Assembly (NCBI GenBank): GCA_041477005.1
Contig: JBGOUJ010000037.1
Location: 1 to 24,589, forward strand
Reading direction: 5' to 3'
Length of the DNA stretch: 24,589 nt
Source: JBGOUJ01 sp041477005
Lineage (GTDB): Bacteria > Acidobacteriota > Terriglobia > Bryobacterales > JACQDG01
Positions 15,164-22,943 of this stretch are shown in pieces. The notes beneath the pieces are model-generated. The model saw only the letters and a list, made by a program, of their open reading frames with translations, made no database searches and was not told where the DNA came from. The translations under genes and the position numbers were made by a program. Numbering within the stretch: position 1 is the stretch's first letter; each line of letters opens with the position of its first letter.

Positions 15164-17457
15164 GATTCTTTTCTTTCCTGCTGCCTTGGGCGTTGAATGC
15201 GACTCCCGCGGTGATTCCGACGCCGCAATCGGTCGAATGGCACGGGGCTCCAATCGTCTTTTCGCGCTCGGAACCCATAACCATTCTCACGACCGACCGT
15301 GATTCGCCGACATTCAAAGCCGTGGTTGCGCTGATTTCCCGCGAGCTGCCTGGATGGAACATCGAGATTACCGATCGCCCGCCAGCCAAGCGTCCGGCGA
15401 TCGTTCTTTGGAATTGCGAGAAGCGGGGCGTGCCTGACGGCCGGAATGGCGAAGCGGTGCTTGACTCGACGCGCTACTTCGGCCAGAGCTATTTGCTCGA
15501 AACCCACGGCAACCAGGTTCGCATCGCGGGAGCGACCGCTATCGGCGTGCTTTATGGAGCGGCCACTCTCGCGCAGCTCTTCGAGCCCTCGCGCGATGGA
15601 ATACGCGTTCCGGGCGCGACCATCCGGGATTACCCCAGCTTCCGATATCGTGCCGCCTCGGACTGGCTGCTGCGCGCCGAACTCAACCGGTGGGCATACG
15701 ACTGGGGCGATGGAAACGCGGCATATGCGGAGCGCATCCGCCGCAAGCTGGACTTTTGCGCCCGCTTCAAGATCAACATGGTGATGTTCGATGGATTCGG
15801 ATGGTCGCCGAATCGCACTCCCGGATACGCGCCGATGATGCGCGCTTTGAATCAGTACGCACGCGAGCGTGGCATCAAGCTGATGTTTTCCGGTTTTGGC
15901 GCGAACTTCGACCCGCGCAAGGTCGAGCCGGAATTCCACATCGGGTCGATTCTCTTGAACCGCCGTTCCTACCCCTACGGCCCGGTGTATTCGTGTTTTG
16001 GCGAAGGCCGGACGCCGGAGCATCCGACGTATGGCACGTGCCGGTCGAATACCGCGCTGCTCGCGGAAATCGCGCGCGAATTCGACACGTTCGTTCGAGC
16101 CGTAGAGCCAGGCGCGCTGTACGTTCACCATGAGGATACCGGGCATTACCAGACCACGCAGGTGCGCTGGGCGGATCGCTGCGAGGATTGCAAGCGGCGG
16201 TGGCCCAATCCCGATTTCGCGGCGCCAGACGGCGGCGCGGGAGCCATGGCCAACGGCTACCGCAATATCCTCCAGGCCGTGCAGCAGGTGCGCAACCACG
16301 ACTCCGGCTATGATGCCGCGCGCGACTGTGCGGTCGTATTCATTTCTCCGCCTTATGGCGTCGATTCGCAGCGTTCAGGGATGGGCGCTGAGCGCGTCGA
16401 TCCTGACCTTGGGTGGAACAAAACGCTCGAGTTCTGGACTAATGTACTGGCGCAAATGCCGAAGACGCCGAATCTCGAAGTGGGGTTTCGAGAGATCTTC
16501 GCGAACCGGGAGGGAAAGCAGTGGGTGGAGGCGTATCGGGAGCGAATGACGGCCCGCGGGCTGAACCCGAACATGTTCATTTTCTTCCTGGGCGGCGCGG
16601 ACCAGTATTCGAACGGCTCCTTCAATTACCCGGTTACGGGCAGCTCGGTGATGAACGGAATCTTTGATGGCGCCGAATCGATGTATAACTTCAACGGCGG
16701 CTTGCACCAGGAAACGCAACAGGTGATTAACGCCGAGTACTCCTGGAACAGCCACGGTCCCGGGCGGATGACGCCGTCCACATTCGAGGAAGGACTTCGC
16801 CACTGGCGCGCGCTCATGAAAAACGAAGAGTTGCCCGAGGCCGTATTTGGCGCGGATGGATTCTTCCCCAGGGCTTGCGCTCTCGTGTATGGAAGACGCG
16901 CGGGCGCTGCGATGTCAAAGTACTTCAGCTATTACGAAGAACGTGTGGCCGGCGAGCTTCCCGATTTCTACCCGCGCAAGGCCTACCCGCTCGTCGTGCT
17001 GTGGCGGTGTCTGGAAGGCGATCGCGCGTATTGGGACGTGCAGCCTTCTGCTGTCGAGCAACGCGCGCTCGAAGCGCTGAACATACCGCGCGCGGAATTG
17101 CAGCGCCGGCTCGCCGGCCTGTGGCGGCAAACGGCGAATGTGAACGAAAAGGCGGAAAAGCTGCTGGTGGCAGCGGGCAGCTCCGGCGATCTTCGCGAGG
17201 ATGCCCGCCAGGACCTCGAGAGGCTGCGCCTGTCAAACCAAGTTGGGCAGCGAATGGCAGCCTTGCTTGCTGCGTATCATGATCGGCTGGCCGGCGCGGC
17301 CAACCGTCAGGATGTGTTGGGAATGAATACGGCGTTTCTCGGGTGGCTTCGCAGCCGGGCCCGATTTGATTTCACAGACCCGAAAGGAGGCGACGCGGCA
17401 AGTTGGATTGAGTCGAGTGAAATCCTCCGCTCCCACCTGCTGGCCGGCGCTCACTGA
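15160..17457 (+). CDS. Exported GH20-like glycoside hydrolase, paralogue B
   Basis: 765 residues; the ATG overlaps the TGA of paralogue A (ATGA). A short hydrophobic leader (MRFFSFLLPWALNATPA) precedes the GH20-type N-domain beginning VIPTPQSVEWHG. Conserved blocks are IGVLYGAATLAQLF, TIRDYPSFRYRAASDWLL, FKINMVMFDGFGWS, EPGALYVHHEDTGHY (HHED at 323-326), RCEDCKRRWPN (C341/C344), APDGGAGAMANGY and GYDAARDC. It differs from A and C in the N-domain (no LNFLDR segment), has an insert after SPPYG (QRSGMGAERVDPDLGWN), and has NFNGGLHQE where the others have NATGD. These differences suggest a different subsite specificity or linkage. HHED as the catalytic pair is inferred from its position, not proven. 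Confidence 0.74.
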   Translation: MRFFSFLLPWALNATPAVIPTPQSVEWHGAPIVFSRSEPITILTTDRDSPTFKAVVALISRELPGWNIEITDRPPAKRPAIVLWNCEKRGVPDGRNGEAVLDSTRYFGQSYLLETHGNQVRIAGATAIGVLYGAATLAQLFEPSRDGIRVPGATIRDYPSFRYRAASDWLLRAELNRWAYDWGDGNAAYAERIRRKLDFCARFKINMVMFDGFGWSPNRTPGYAPMMRALNQYARERGIKLMFSGFGANFDPRKVEPEFHIGSILLNRRSYPYGPVYSCFGEGRTPEHPTYGTCRSNTALLAEIAREFDTFVRAVEPGALYVHHEDTGHYQTTQVRWADRCEDCKRRWPNPDFAAPDGGAGAMANGYRNILQAVQQVRNHDSGYDAARDCAVVFISPPYGVDSQRSGMGAERVDPDLGWNKTLEFWTNVLAQMPKTPNLEVGFREIFANREGKQWVEAYRERMTARGLNPNMFIFFLGGADQYSNGSFNYPVTGSSVMNGIFDGAESMYNFNGGLHQETQQVINAEYSWNSHGPGRMTPSTFEEGLRHWRALMKNEELPEAVFGADGFFPRACALVYGRRAGAAMSKYFSYYEERVAGELPDFYPRKAYPLVVLWRCLEGDRAYWDVQPSAVEQRALEALNIPRAELQRRLAGLWRQTANVNEKAEKLLVAAGSSGDLREDARQDLERLRLSNQVGQRMAALLAAYHDRLAGAANRQDVLGMNTAFLGWLRSRARFDFTDPKGGDAASWIESSEILRSHLLAGAH

Positions 17458-19787
17458 TGATCAGGGGATCGATTCGCGACACCTGGGTCTTATTGGCGTT
17501 CTTGGCGGGCGGCGCCTCCGCCGCCCCACATATTCTGCCGACGCCGCACTACTGCGAGCCTGGTGGAAGACGCCTTGCCGGCCCATTCCGTATCGTTGCC
17601 GAACATGCGGATCCGAAGATTCAAATCGCTGCTGCGATGCTTCAAAAAGAACTGCCGGCCGGCGATGCAACTATCATTCATCTTTGGGATTACTCTGCGA
17701 ACGATCAGCCTCCGGTAAAGTTGAATTTCCTCGACCGGGAAGTTCTTACCAATCCTGCCCATAGGGGGCAGAGCTATGTCACTGTCTCGCCGGACACCAG
17801 GTCGGTTTGGGTGATCGGCGCGTCACCGCAAGGAGCGTTGTGGGGCGCCGGATCGCTGCTTCAACTGGCCGGGCCGGAGGGACTTGAGGCCGCCTACATT
17901 CGCGATTGGCCCGATTTCGAGTTTCGTGCGGCGTCGGATTGGCTCCTGAACATTGAGATCAACGGTTGGGCGCTCGACCGCGGGCAAGGAATGGAGGCAT
18001 TTGCCCGCGCTGTCGAGGCGAAGCTTGACCGCGCGGTGCGCTACAAGATCAACATGGCGCTGCTGGACGGATTCGGATTCAGCATCGCGAAGCGGCCCGC
18101 CTTCTATCCTGCTCTGATGCGCCGCCTGAATGCGTACGCCCGCGCGCGCGGCATCCACCTTTATTTCGGCGGATACGGCGCGAGCTATGGCATGGCTTAT
18201 GAACCGGTGGTCATGTATGAGAACGGCAGCGCGTTCAAGGGCACGGTATTCGAGAACCGGAAGAGCTATCCTGACGGGCCGATCTATCGCTGCATGGGCT
18301 TCCCAAAGGCGCGGCGGGGATATGATCCGGCGACTCTCGGCAGTTGCCGTTCAAATGAGGCTCTGAATGGACTCAAGGCGGCGGAGATTACCGAATTCGT
18401 TAGGAGTGTGGAGCCGGGCGCGCTCTACATTCACCACGAGGATTTCGGCGGTTTCGACGGCGCCGCAAAAGCCTGGCTCGAGCGTTGCGACAATTGCCGG
18501 CGCCGTTGGCCGAATGATTCGCTTGCGGCGCCGGATGGCGGAGCGGGCGGGCTGGCCAACGGGTACTCGGCTTTTATCCGCGCCGTGAATACGGTCCGCA
18601 ATCCAGCCTCCGGTTACGACGCGTCCCGTGATTGCCAGATCATCCTGGTTTCGCCCGTATACGTTCCCAGCCGTCCGGATTCGGAGTCGTGGTCGAACGC
18701 TGTCGAGCTGTGGCGCAACATCGCGCGGCAGTTACCGCCGGCAAGCAATGTGCAGGCTTGCTTCCGTGAGACGTGGCCGCTGCGAAACGGCGGCGAGCGG
18801 TGGACGGAGCGATTCTCAACCGCGATGAAGTCGGCCGGGCTCAATCTCAACATTTTTCTTTTTTACGCCGGCGGTGCGGACCGGTTCGTGTCCGATTATC
18901 CGCTGAGCGGCGCTCCCGCAATGAACGCGCTGTTCGCCGGGGCGCGCGGCATCTACAACGCGACGGGAGATTTCTATCAGGAGCCCATGGAACTGATCGC
19001 TGCCGAATACTCCTGGAACGTGCGATCCGACGGCTTCTTCCGTGTTCCTTCGACCTACGACGAGGGCAGAACTCTGCTACGTCAATATGCCTTCGACGAA
19101 AATCAGCCGCCGGAGATTTTCGGCCGGGATGCTCTCTACGAAAGAGCCTGCCGGCTGCTGTATGGAGACGCGGCGGGAAGGATCATGGCCGAATACTACC
19201 GCCTTTCAACCTATTTGCCTGAAGGTCCCACGACCGCAGCGCCGAATGCGACGCCGATGACGTATCTGCCGATGACGTGGGACAGGATTTACGCCGCTCC
19301 ATCGCATTGGCGCCACCTGGTCCACGACTCGCACACGTGGGGAAAAGAAATCGTTGACGAGGCTTTCGGAGCGGCTATCGTGCGCATGCAATTGTCTCGC
19401 GGCGAACTTCATCACAGGCTCGCGCGCCGCTGGCGCCTGGCGGCGGATCTGAACCGTAAAGGTTCGGCCCTGGTGAAAAACGCGCTGGCAGCGAATCCAC
19501 GCGCCGAAGCGCGAGAGGACCTGGAGTTCCTGTCACGGCTGCTCGACACGTATCAGCCGCTGATTGAGGCACTCGCCGAATATCACCAGGCGCTGTACGC
19601 GAAATTCACGTCGGGGCAGCCTGCGCCTCGTTTCGATCGGGTTGCCCAACTCGCCCAGGAAGCCGCCCGAAAAGCCAAGGCACGATTCCCCGAGCCGATC
19701 GATCCGGTCGGCGGAGAGATCGGCGGACTGCGATCGTTTTCCGCTCGTCTGGTGCAGGCGATCGCGGAGATGCGGCGGGCCCGGTGA
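17457..19787 (+). CDS. Exported GH20-like glycoside hydrolase, paralogue C
   Basis: 776 residues; its ATG overlaps the TGA of paralogue B by 1 nt. The leader MIRGSIRDTWVLLAFLAGGASAA is a signal peptide. The N-domain begins HILPTPHYCEPGG and has LWDYS...LNFLDRE and WVIGASPQGALWG, both shared with paralogue A. Barrel blocks are YIRDWPDFEFRAASDWLL, YKINMALLDGFGFS, EPGALYIHHEDFGG (HHED at 326-329), RCDNCRRRWPND (C344/C347), APDGGAGGLANGY, GYDASRDCQIILVSPVY and YNATGDFYQEPMELIAAEYSWN. A and C share the GIYNATGD-type segment and the DRGQG segment, so they are probably sisters with B between them. Function is as for A, a probable periplasmic glycan-trimming enzyme whose substrate cannot be deduced. 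Confidence 0.75.
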   Translation: MIRGSIRDTWVLLAFLAGGASAAPHILPTPHYCEPGGRRLAGPFRIVAEHADPKIQIAAAMLQKELPAGDATIIHLWDYSANDQPPVKLNFLDREVLTNPAHRGQSYVTVSPDTRSVWVIGASPQGALWGAGSLLQLAGPEGLEAAYIRDWPDFEFRAASDWLLNIEINGWALDRGQGMEAFARAVEAKLDRAVRYKINMALLDGFGFSIAKRPAFYPALMRRLNAYARARGIHLYFGGYGASYGMAYEPVVMYENGSAFKGTVFENRKSYPDGPIYRCMGFPKARRGYDPATLGSCRSNEALNGLKAAEITEFVRSVEPGALYIHHEDFGGFDGAAKAWLERCDNCRRRWPNDSLAAPDGGAGGLANGYSAFIRAVNTVRNPASGYDASRDCQIILVSPVYVPSRPDSESWSNAVELWRNIARQLPPASNVQACFRETWPLRNGGERWTERFSTAMKSAGLNLNIFLFYAGGADRFVSDYPLSGAPAMNALFAGARGIYNATGDFYQEPMELIAAEYSWNVRSDGFFRVPSTYDEGRTLLRQYAFDENQPPEIFGRDALYERACRLLYGDAAGRIMAEYYRLSTYLPEGPTTAAPNATPMTYLPMTWDRIYAAPSHWRHLVHDSHTWGKEIVDEAFGAAIVRMQLSRGELHHRLARRWRLAADLNRKGSALVKNALAANPRAEAREDLEFLSRLLDTYQPLIEALAEYHQALYAKFTSGQPAPRFDRVAQLAQEAARKAKARFPEPIDPVGGEIGGLRSFSARLVQAIAEMRRAR

Positions 19788-20782
19788 CCAGCCTGCGGAT
19801 TGGCATCTTGGGGTTTGGTTATACGGGCCGGCTTCATCTCCGCGCCTGGCAGCAAACTCCAGGCGCTCAAGTCGTAGCGGTGGCCGAAACATCGGCTCAG
19901 TCACTGGCTGGGCTTCCGCAGGGTGTGAAGACTCTCGGGGATTACACCGGACTCCTCGGTTTGGATCTCGATGCGGTGAGCGTTTGTCTGCCCACATATC
20001 TGCACCATCCCGCAGTGCTGGGTGCGCTCGCCAACGGTATGCACGTGTTGGTCGAGAAGCCAATCGGAGTGAGCGTCGAGGAGGCGGACGAAATGATTAC
20101 CGCTTCACGTGTAGCCGGCCGCGTCCTGTTCGTGGGCATGACGCATCGATTCTATCCGGAGGTGCAGCAGGCGAAACAGCTTGTCGATAGCGGCGCCATT
20201 GGCGACATCGTACTCGTGCGCGATTGTATTCTCGAGCACTTCGGCTTCCTCGCCTCGCCGCGCTGGTACCTCGACCCGAAGGCAGCGGGCGGCGGCACGG
20301 TCCTGTCCTCCGGAATTCACCTGGTCGACCGTGTTCTGTGGTTCATGAATGAGATGCCCGACCGCGTGGCGGGGGTGGGCGGGAACTGGTTTCTTCACCA
20401 ACCTGTCGAGGATTGCGCGCAGATGCTGCTCAGGTTTCCATCCGGCCGCAGCGCCCAATTGTCATTCGGATTCTTGAATGAGCCGCATCCCCTGGTTTGC
20501 GATCTCGAGGTTATCGGGACGCGTGGGACCGTGGTGGTCCATACCTGGCAGGGATATGAGATTCGGAATGCGGCAGGCGTGGAGAAGAAGGAGATCCATC
20601 GGGACGAACCGCACACGGAGAAGGTCCTCGCCGGCCTCAAGGCTGAGATCCGGGAGTTCTGCGATGCGATTCGCGAACGCCGGCAGCCCAATCCTTCGGT
20701 CGACGAAAGTACGCGAGCCCTTCGCGTGGTGGCGGCCTTCTATCGGTCCATGCGGTCCGGTCTCATGGAGGCGATCCCGTGA
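19784..20782 (+). CDS. Gfo/Idh/MocA-family NAD(P)-dependent oxidoreductase
   Basis: 332 residues. The GTG start overlaps the stop of paralogue C (GTGA). The N-terminal Rossmann domain has GFGYTG at 10-15 (MTSLRIGILGFGYTG), then VSVCLPTYLHH and the family-defining EKPIG at 91-95 (HVLVEKPIGVS). The C-terminal alpha/beta domain has the GGGTVLSSGIHLVDRVLWF block with H179, where many members carry Asp-Gly-x-His; here the Asp position is Ser. No signal peptide is seen, so it is cytosolic. Typical reactions are oxidation of sugar C1 or inositol-type hydroxyls, and some members are NAD-dependent glycosidases. In this operon, C1 oxidation of an imported amino sugar to a lactone would feed the PTE-family lactonase across the divergent promoter. 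Family is certain; reaction is inferred. Confidence 0.9.
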   Translation: MTSLRIGILGFGYTGRLHLRAWQQTPGAQVVAVAETSAQSLAGLPQGVKTLGDYTGLLGLDLDAVSVCLPTYLHHPAVLGALANGMHVLVEKPIGVSVEEADEMITASRVAGRVLFVGMTHRFYPEVQQAKQLVDSGAIGDIVLVRDCILEHFGFLASPRWYLDPKAAGGGTVLSSGIHLVDRVLWFMNEMPDRVAGVGGNWFLHQPVEDCAQMLLRFPSGRSAQLSFGFLNEPHPLVCDLEVIGTRGTVVVHTWQGYEIRNAAGVEKKEIHRDEPHTEKVLAGLKAEIREFCDAIRERRQPNPSVDESTRALRVVAAFYRSMRSGLMEAIP

Positions 20783-21981
20783 AGTTCGATCTTCTCTTGA
20801 AGAACGGCCATGTCATCGATCCGGCGCAGGATTGGGACGGGCCGGCCGACGTCGGCATCCATGCTGGGAAGATTGTCGCCTTCGGAAACGACCTGAATGC
20901 GGCCGAGTATTCCGATGCGGATGATGTGTCCGGGCTGTATGTGTGCCCTGGTCTTATTGATCTGCATGGGCACTGGTTCGAGGGGGGCCTCTATGGAATC
21001 AATGCTGAGTTCGGCCTGAATCATGGCGTGACCACGGCGGTTGACGCTGGAACAGCCGGGTTCGCCAATTTTCCCGAGTTTCGCCGTAGGACCATTGCGT
21101 CGAGCCGCGCGCGAATCCTCGCATTTGTTCACGTGTCGTGCCTGGGGCTGCACGCACCGTTTGTCGAGGAACTGCTGGATCTGCGATATGCCCGCCCTGG
21201 TGAAACCGCCGCAGTAGTGGAGCGCCATTCCGAGGTCGCGGTTGGCGTGAAGGTGAGAATCGGCGCGATGACGGCAGGCCACTGCAATCAAGCTTTCGAC
21301 CTGGCCCGCCAGGCCGCCGAGCTTTGCCGCAAACCGTTGATGGTTCACATTAGCGCTGGAGCGGATGAGGCCTACATTCTCGATCGGCTTCGTCCCGGGG
21401 ACATTCTCACGCACTGCTTCCACGGGCGAAGCAATGGAATGATCCAGAAAGATGGCAGCGGCTTCATCGCGCAAGTGAAGTCGGCGCGGGAGCGAGGCGT
21501 TGTCTTCGATATCGGGCACGGCTGCGGAAGTTTCTCCTGGGAGACCGCGCAAAAGGCTTTTGAACACCATTTCTGGCCGGACACGATCAGTACCGATCTG
21601 CATCGCTACAGTGTGGACGCGCCCTGGCTGGTGACGCTGCCATCCGTCATGTCGAAGTTTTTTTGCCTTGGTATGCGATTGCAGGATGTCGTCCAGAAGA
21701 CAACGGCTGCTCCGGCGCGTGCATTAGGGCGTGAGCACGAGATCGGATCGCTTCGAATCGGGTATCCCGCCGATGTGTTTGTGTTTCGTCAACGGCAAGG
21801 GGAGTTCGAGTTTGCCGACACTCACGGCGCGGTTCGGGTTGGGAATCGAGCCATCGAACCGGTATTGGTTATTCGTGAGAAGCAGGTTTTTACTGCCGGA
21901 GAGATACAAGTTGCCCTGCGGGAATTGTACGACGCCGATCGCGTCGTGTTCGGAACCGATCTGCCGCTGCCGTATCCCTGA
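20779..21981 (+). CDS. cog3964 amidohydrolase/deacetylase-family metallohydrolase
   Basis: 400 residues; the GTG overlaps the stop of the oxidoreductase. A binuclear amidohydrolase-superfamily enzyme: H63/H65 in GLIDLHGHWFE, probable carbamylated K158 in AVGVKVRIG, H190 in LMVHIS, H212 in ILTHCFHG, D273 in ISTDLHR. This pattern and the GNDLN...VCPGLIDLHGH start match cog3964. Its members are often misnamed dihydroorotase; characterised ones hydrolyse acetyl esters or N-acyl groups. Relatives are found next to SelA-like lyases elsewhere. A role removing an N-acyl group from an amino sugar acid fits the cluster. Odd point: residues 372-400, after the expected end (VIREKQVF), carry RELYDADRVVFGTDLPLPYP, which resembles the C-terminal motif of a different family (Amidohydro_2). 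The tail may come from a rearrangement, since a gene remnant follows directly. Confidence 0.87.
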   Translation: MKFDLLLKNGHVIDPAQDWDGPADVGIHAGKIVAFGNDLNAAEYSDADDVSGLYVCPGLIDLHGHWFEGGLYGINAEFGLNHGVTTAVDAGTAGFANFPEFRRRTIASSRARILAFVHVSCLGLHAPFVEELLDLRYARPGETAAVVERHSEVAVGVKVRIGAMTAGHCNQAFDLARQAAELCRKPLMVHISAGADEAYILDRLRPGDILTHCFHGRSNGMIQKDGSGFIAQVKSARERGVVFDIGHGCGSFSWETAQKAFEHHFWPDTISTDLHRYSVDAPWLVTLPSVMSKFFCLGMRLQDVVQKTTAAPARALGREHEIGSLRIGYPADVFVFRQRQGEFEFADTHGAVRVGNRAIEPVLVIREKQVFTAGEIQVALRELYDADRVVFGTDLPLPYP

Positions 21982-21983
21982 TC

Positions 21984-22313
21984 GGCGATCCTGATGGAAT
22001 CAGGTCCCGCGTCTCTGGCACGAAGGATTCTCAAGGCCGCGCCATTCCCCGCCTGACGCTTCCGCCCCGATATTCGTTTGGCGACAATTTCCACTCGCTG
22101 GATTTGCGCCTGAGCCGGTCGTTCGTGTTTCGCGAGCGCTGGCGCTTGTCGCTCATCGGCGAGGCGTTCAATTTGTACAATGCCGCAAACCTCAGCGGCT
22201 ACAGCGGCGATCTGACGAGCGCTGCTTTCGGCCAGCCCACCAGCCGGGCCACGCAGGTGTTTGGATCCGGCGGCCCGCGCGCGTTTCAACTGGCCGTGAG
22301 AGTCGTATTTTGA
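21984..22313 (+). pseudogene. 3' remnant of a second Oar-like TonB-dependent receptor
   Basis: The frame has no plausible start but reads as the last ~109 residues of an Oar-type beta-barrel. Key blocks are TLPPRYSFGDNFHSLDLRLS, RLSLIGEAFNLYNAANLSG, FGQPTSRATQVFGSGGPRAF and the C-terminal QLAVRVVF with terminal Phe. This is a strong family match. The sequence differs from the end of the intact receptor in this window (FNLFNRANFS... LALKYLF), so it is not a copy of it but a piece of another receptor. It begins within a few bases of the amidohydrolase stop. I infer a deletion or recombination joining two loci. Confidence 0.85.
21990..22004 (+). terminator. Stem-loop just after the operon's last gene
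   Basis: CCTGAT-GGA-ATCAGG forms a perfect 6-bp stem with a 3-nt loop, 8 nt after the amidohydrolase stop. There is no following T-run, so it is at best a weak or Rho-assisted end of the rightward operon. It also lies inside the receptor remnant, so the match may be chance. Confidence 0.25.
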
Positions 22314-22328
22314 GCACGAGACAGTATC

Positions 22329-22338
22329 AAAGGAGGTG
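22329..22338 (+). promoter_or_regulatory. Strong Shine-Dalgarno-like sequence without a clear gene
   Basis: AAAGGAGGTG, a near-perfect Shine-Dalgarno sequence, lies 16 nt after the receptor remnant. The nearest start-like codon is a TTG at 22346, giving only 37 codons that run antisense into the HNH gene. It may be the leftover leader of a gene lost in the rearrangement. Chance occurrence is possible. Confidence 0.25.
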
Positions 22339-22386
22339 TCGAACGTTGGTCGCCGCGCTCCGTAATTGCCGCGCTCAGCGATTCGC

Positions 22387-22881
22387 TCACAGGGCTGCCG
22401 GAGCAGCCGCCTCCCTACGTCCCCGCTCGATCCGCTGCCGCAACTCGGCGGTGACCTGACGGTGGCACTTCAGGCAGAGGGTTCGGATGTTCGACAGGTC
22501 GCACTCGCCGCCGCCCTCGACCACCGGCACGATGTGGTCGGCATCCCAGAGGCTCGCCCGGGAGCGGCCCTGCAGCCCCCACGCGGCGAGCGCCAGGCGG
22601 CGGGCGGGCCAGCGCAGACGACGGATTCGCCGCCACTCGACCTTGGTGTCGAGGCCGCATTGGGCGCACAGGCCCCGGTCGCGTTCGAAGACGCGCTCGC
22701 GGAGGTAGCCGGGATCGGTCCGCAGGCGCCATTCATGGACGCACCACTCGGAGCAGAAGGTCGAGCGGCCCTTGGGCACTTCCAGGCTGCACCAGCGGCA
22801 CAGGTTCCGGCCGCCCGGCCCTTTGGGGAGCTCCTGGCGATCGACCCGCCCGCCCTTCATGGTTCGGGCCGTGCTGCTCAT
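22387..22881 (-). CDS. HNH endonuclease-like protein with Cys-rich N-terminus
   Basis: 164 residues from the ATG at 22881; starts at 22860 and 22914 are also possible and none has a good ribosome site. Longer in-frame sequence to 23010 looks non-coding. The N-terminal part has probable zinc cysteines C28/C31 (LCRWCSLEV) and C43/C47 (TFCSEWC), then RERVFERDRGLCAQCGLDT (C72/C75). The HNH core is W-DADHIVPVVEGGGECDLSNIRTLCLKCHRQ: D115/H116, N131 and the CxxCH at 136-140. All key HNH residues are present. Stand-alone HNH proteins like this may be homing-type, restriction-type or of unknown role. There is no methyltransferase partner of the restriction type beside it. Its position right after a broken receptor gene fits a recombination-prone spot. 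Confidence 0.82.
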   Translation of the reverse strand: MSSTARTMKGGRVDRQELPKGPGGRNLCRWCSLEVPKGRSTFCSEWCVHEWRLRTDPGYLRERVFERDRGLCAQCGLDTKVEWRRIRRLRWPARRLALAAWGLQGRSRASLWDADHIVPVVEGGGECDLSNIRTLCLKCHRQVTAELRQRIERGRREAAAPAAL

Positions 22882-22921
22882 CGAAGGACCGATCTCATAA
22901 TGGGCCGCGTTCATAGCCCAT

Positions 22922-22943
22922 GAGTTCACACGAGTGTGAACTC
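22922..22943. promoter_or_regulatory. 22-bp perfect palindrome upstream of the HNH gene
   Basis: Arms GAGTTCACAC and GTGTGAACTC are exact reverse complements around a GA centre, and sit 8 bp before the earliest HNH start (22914). The length and symmetry suit a dimeric repressor operator. As RNA it would also form a stable hairpin, but it lacks a T-run and so is not a standard terminator. Which protein would bind it is unknown. Confidence 0.45.

Noticed and set aside
14947..16299. 450-residue minus-strand open frame across GH20-like A and B
   Set aside because: Antisense to two clearly coding, conserved paralogues; explained by GC-rich codon bias.
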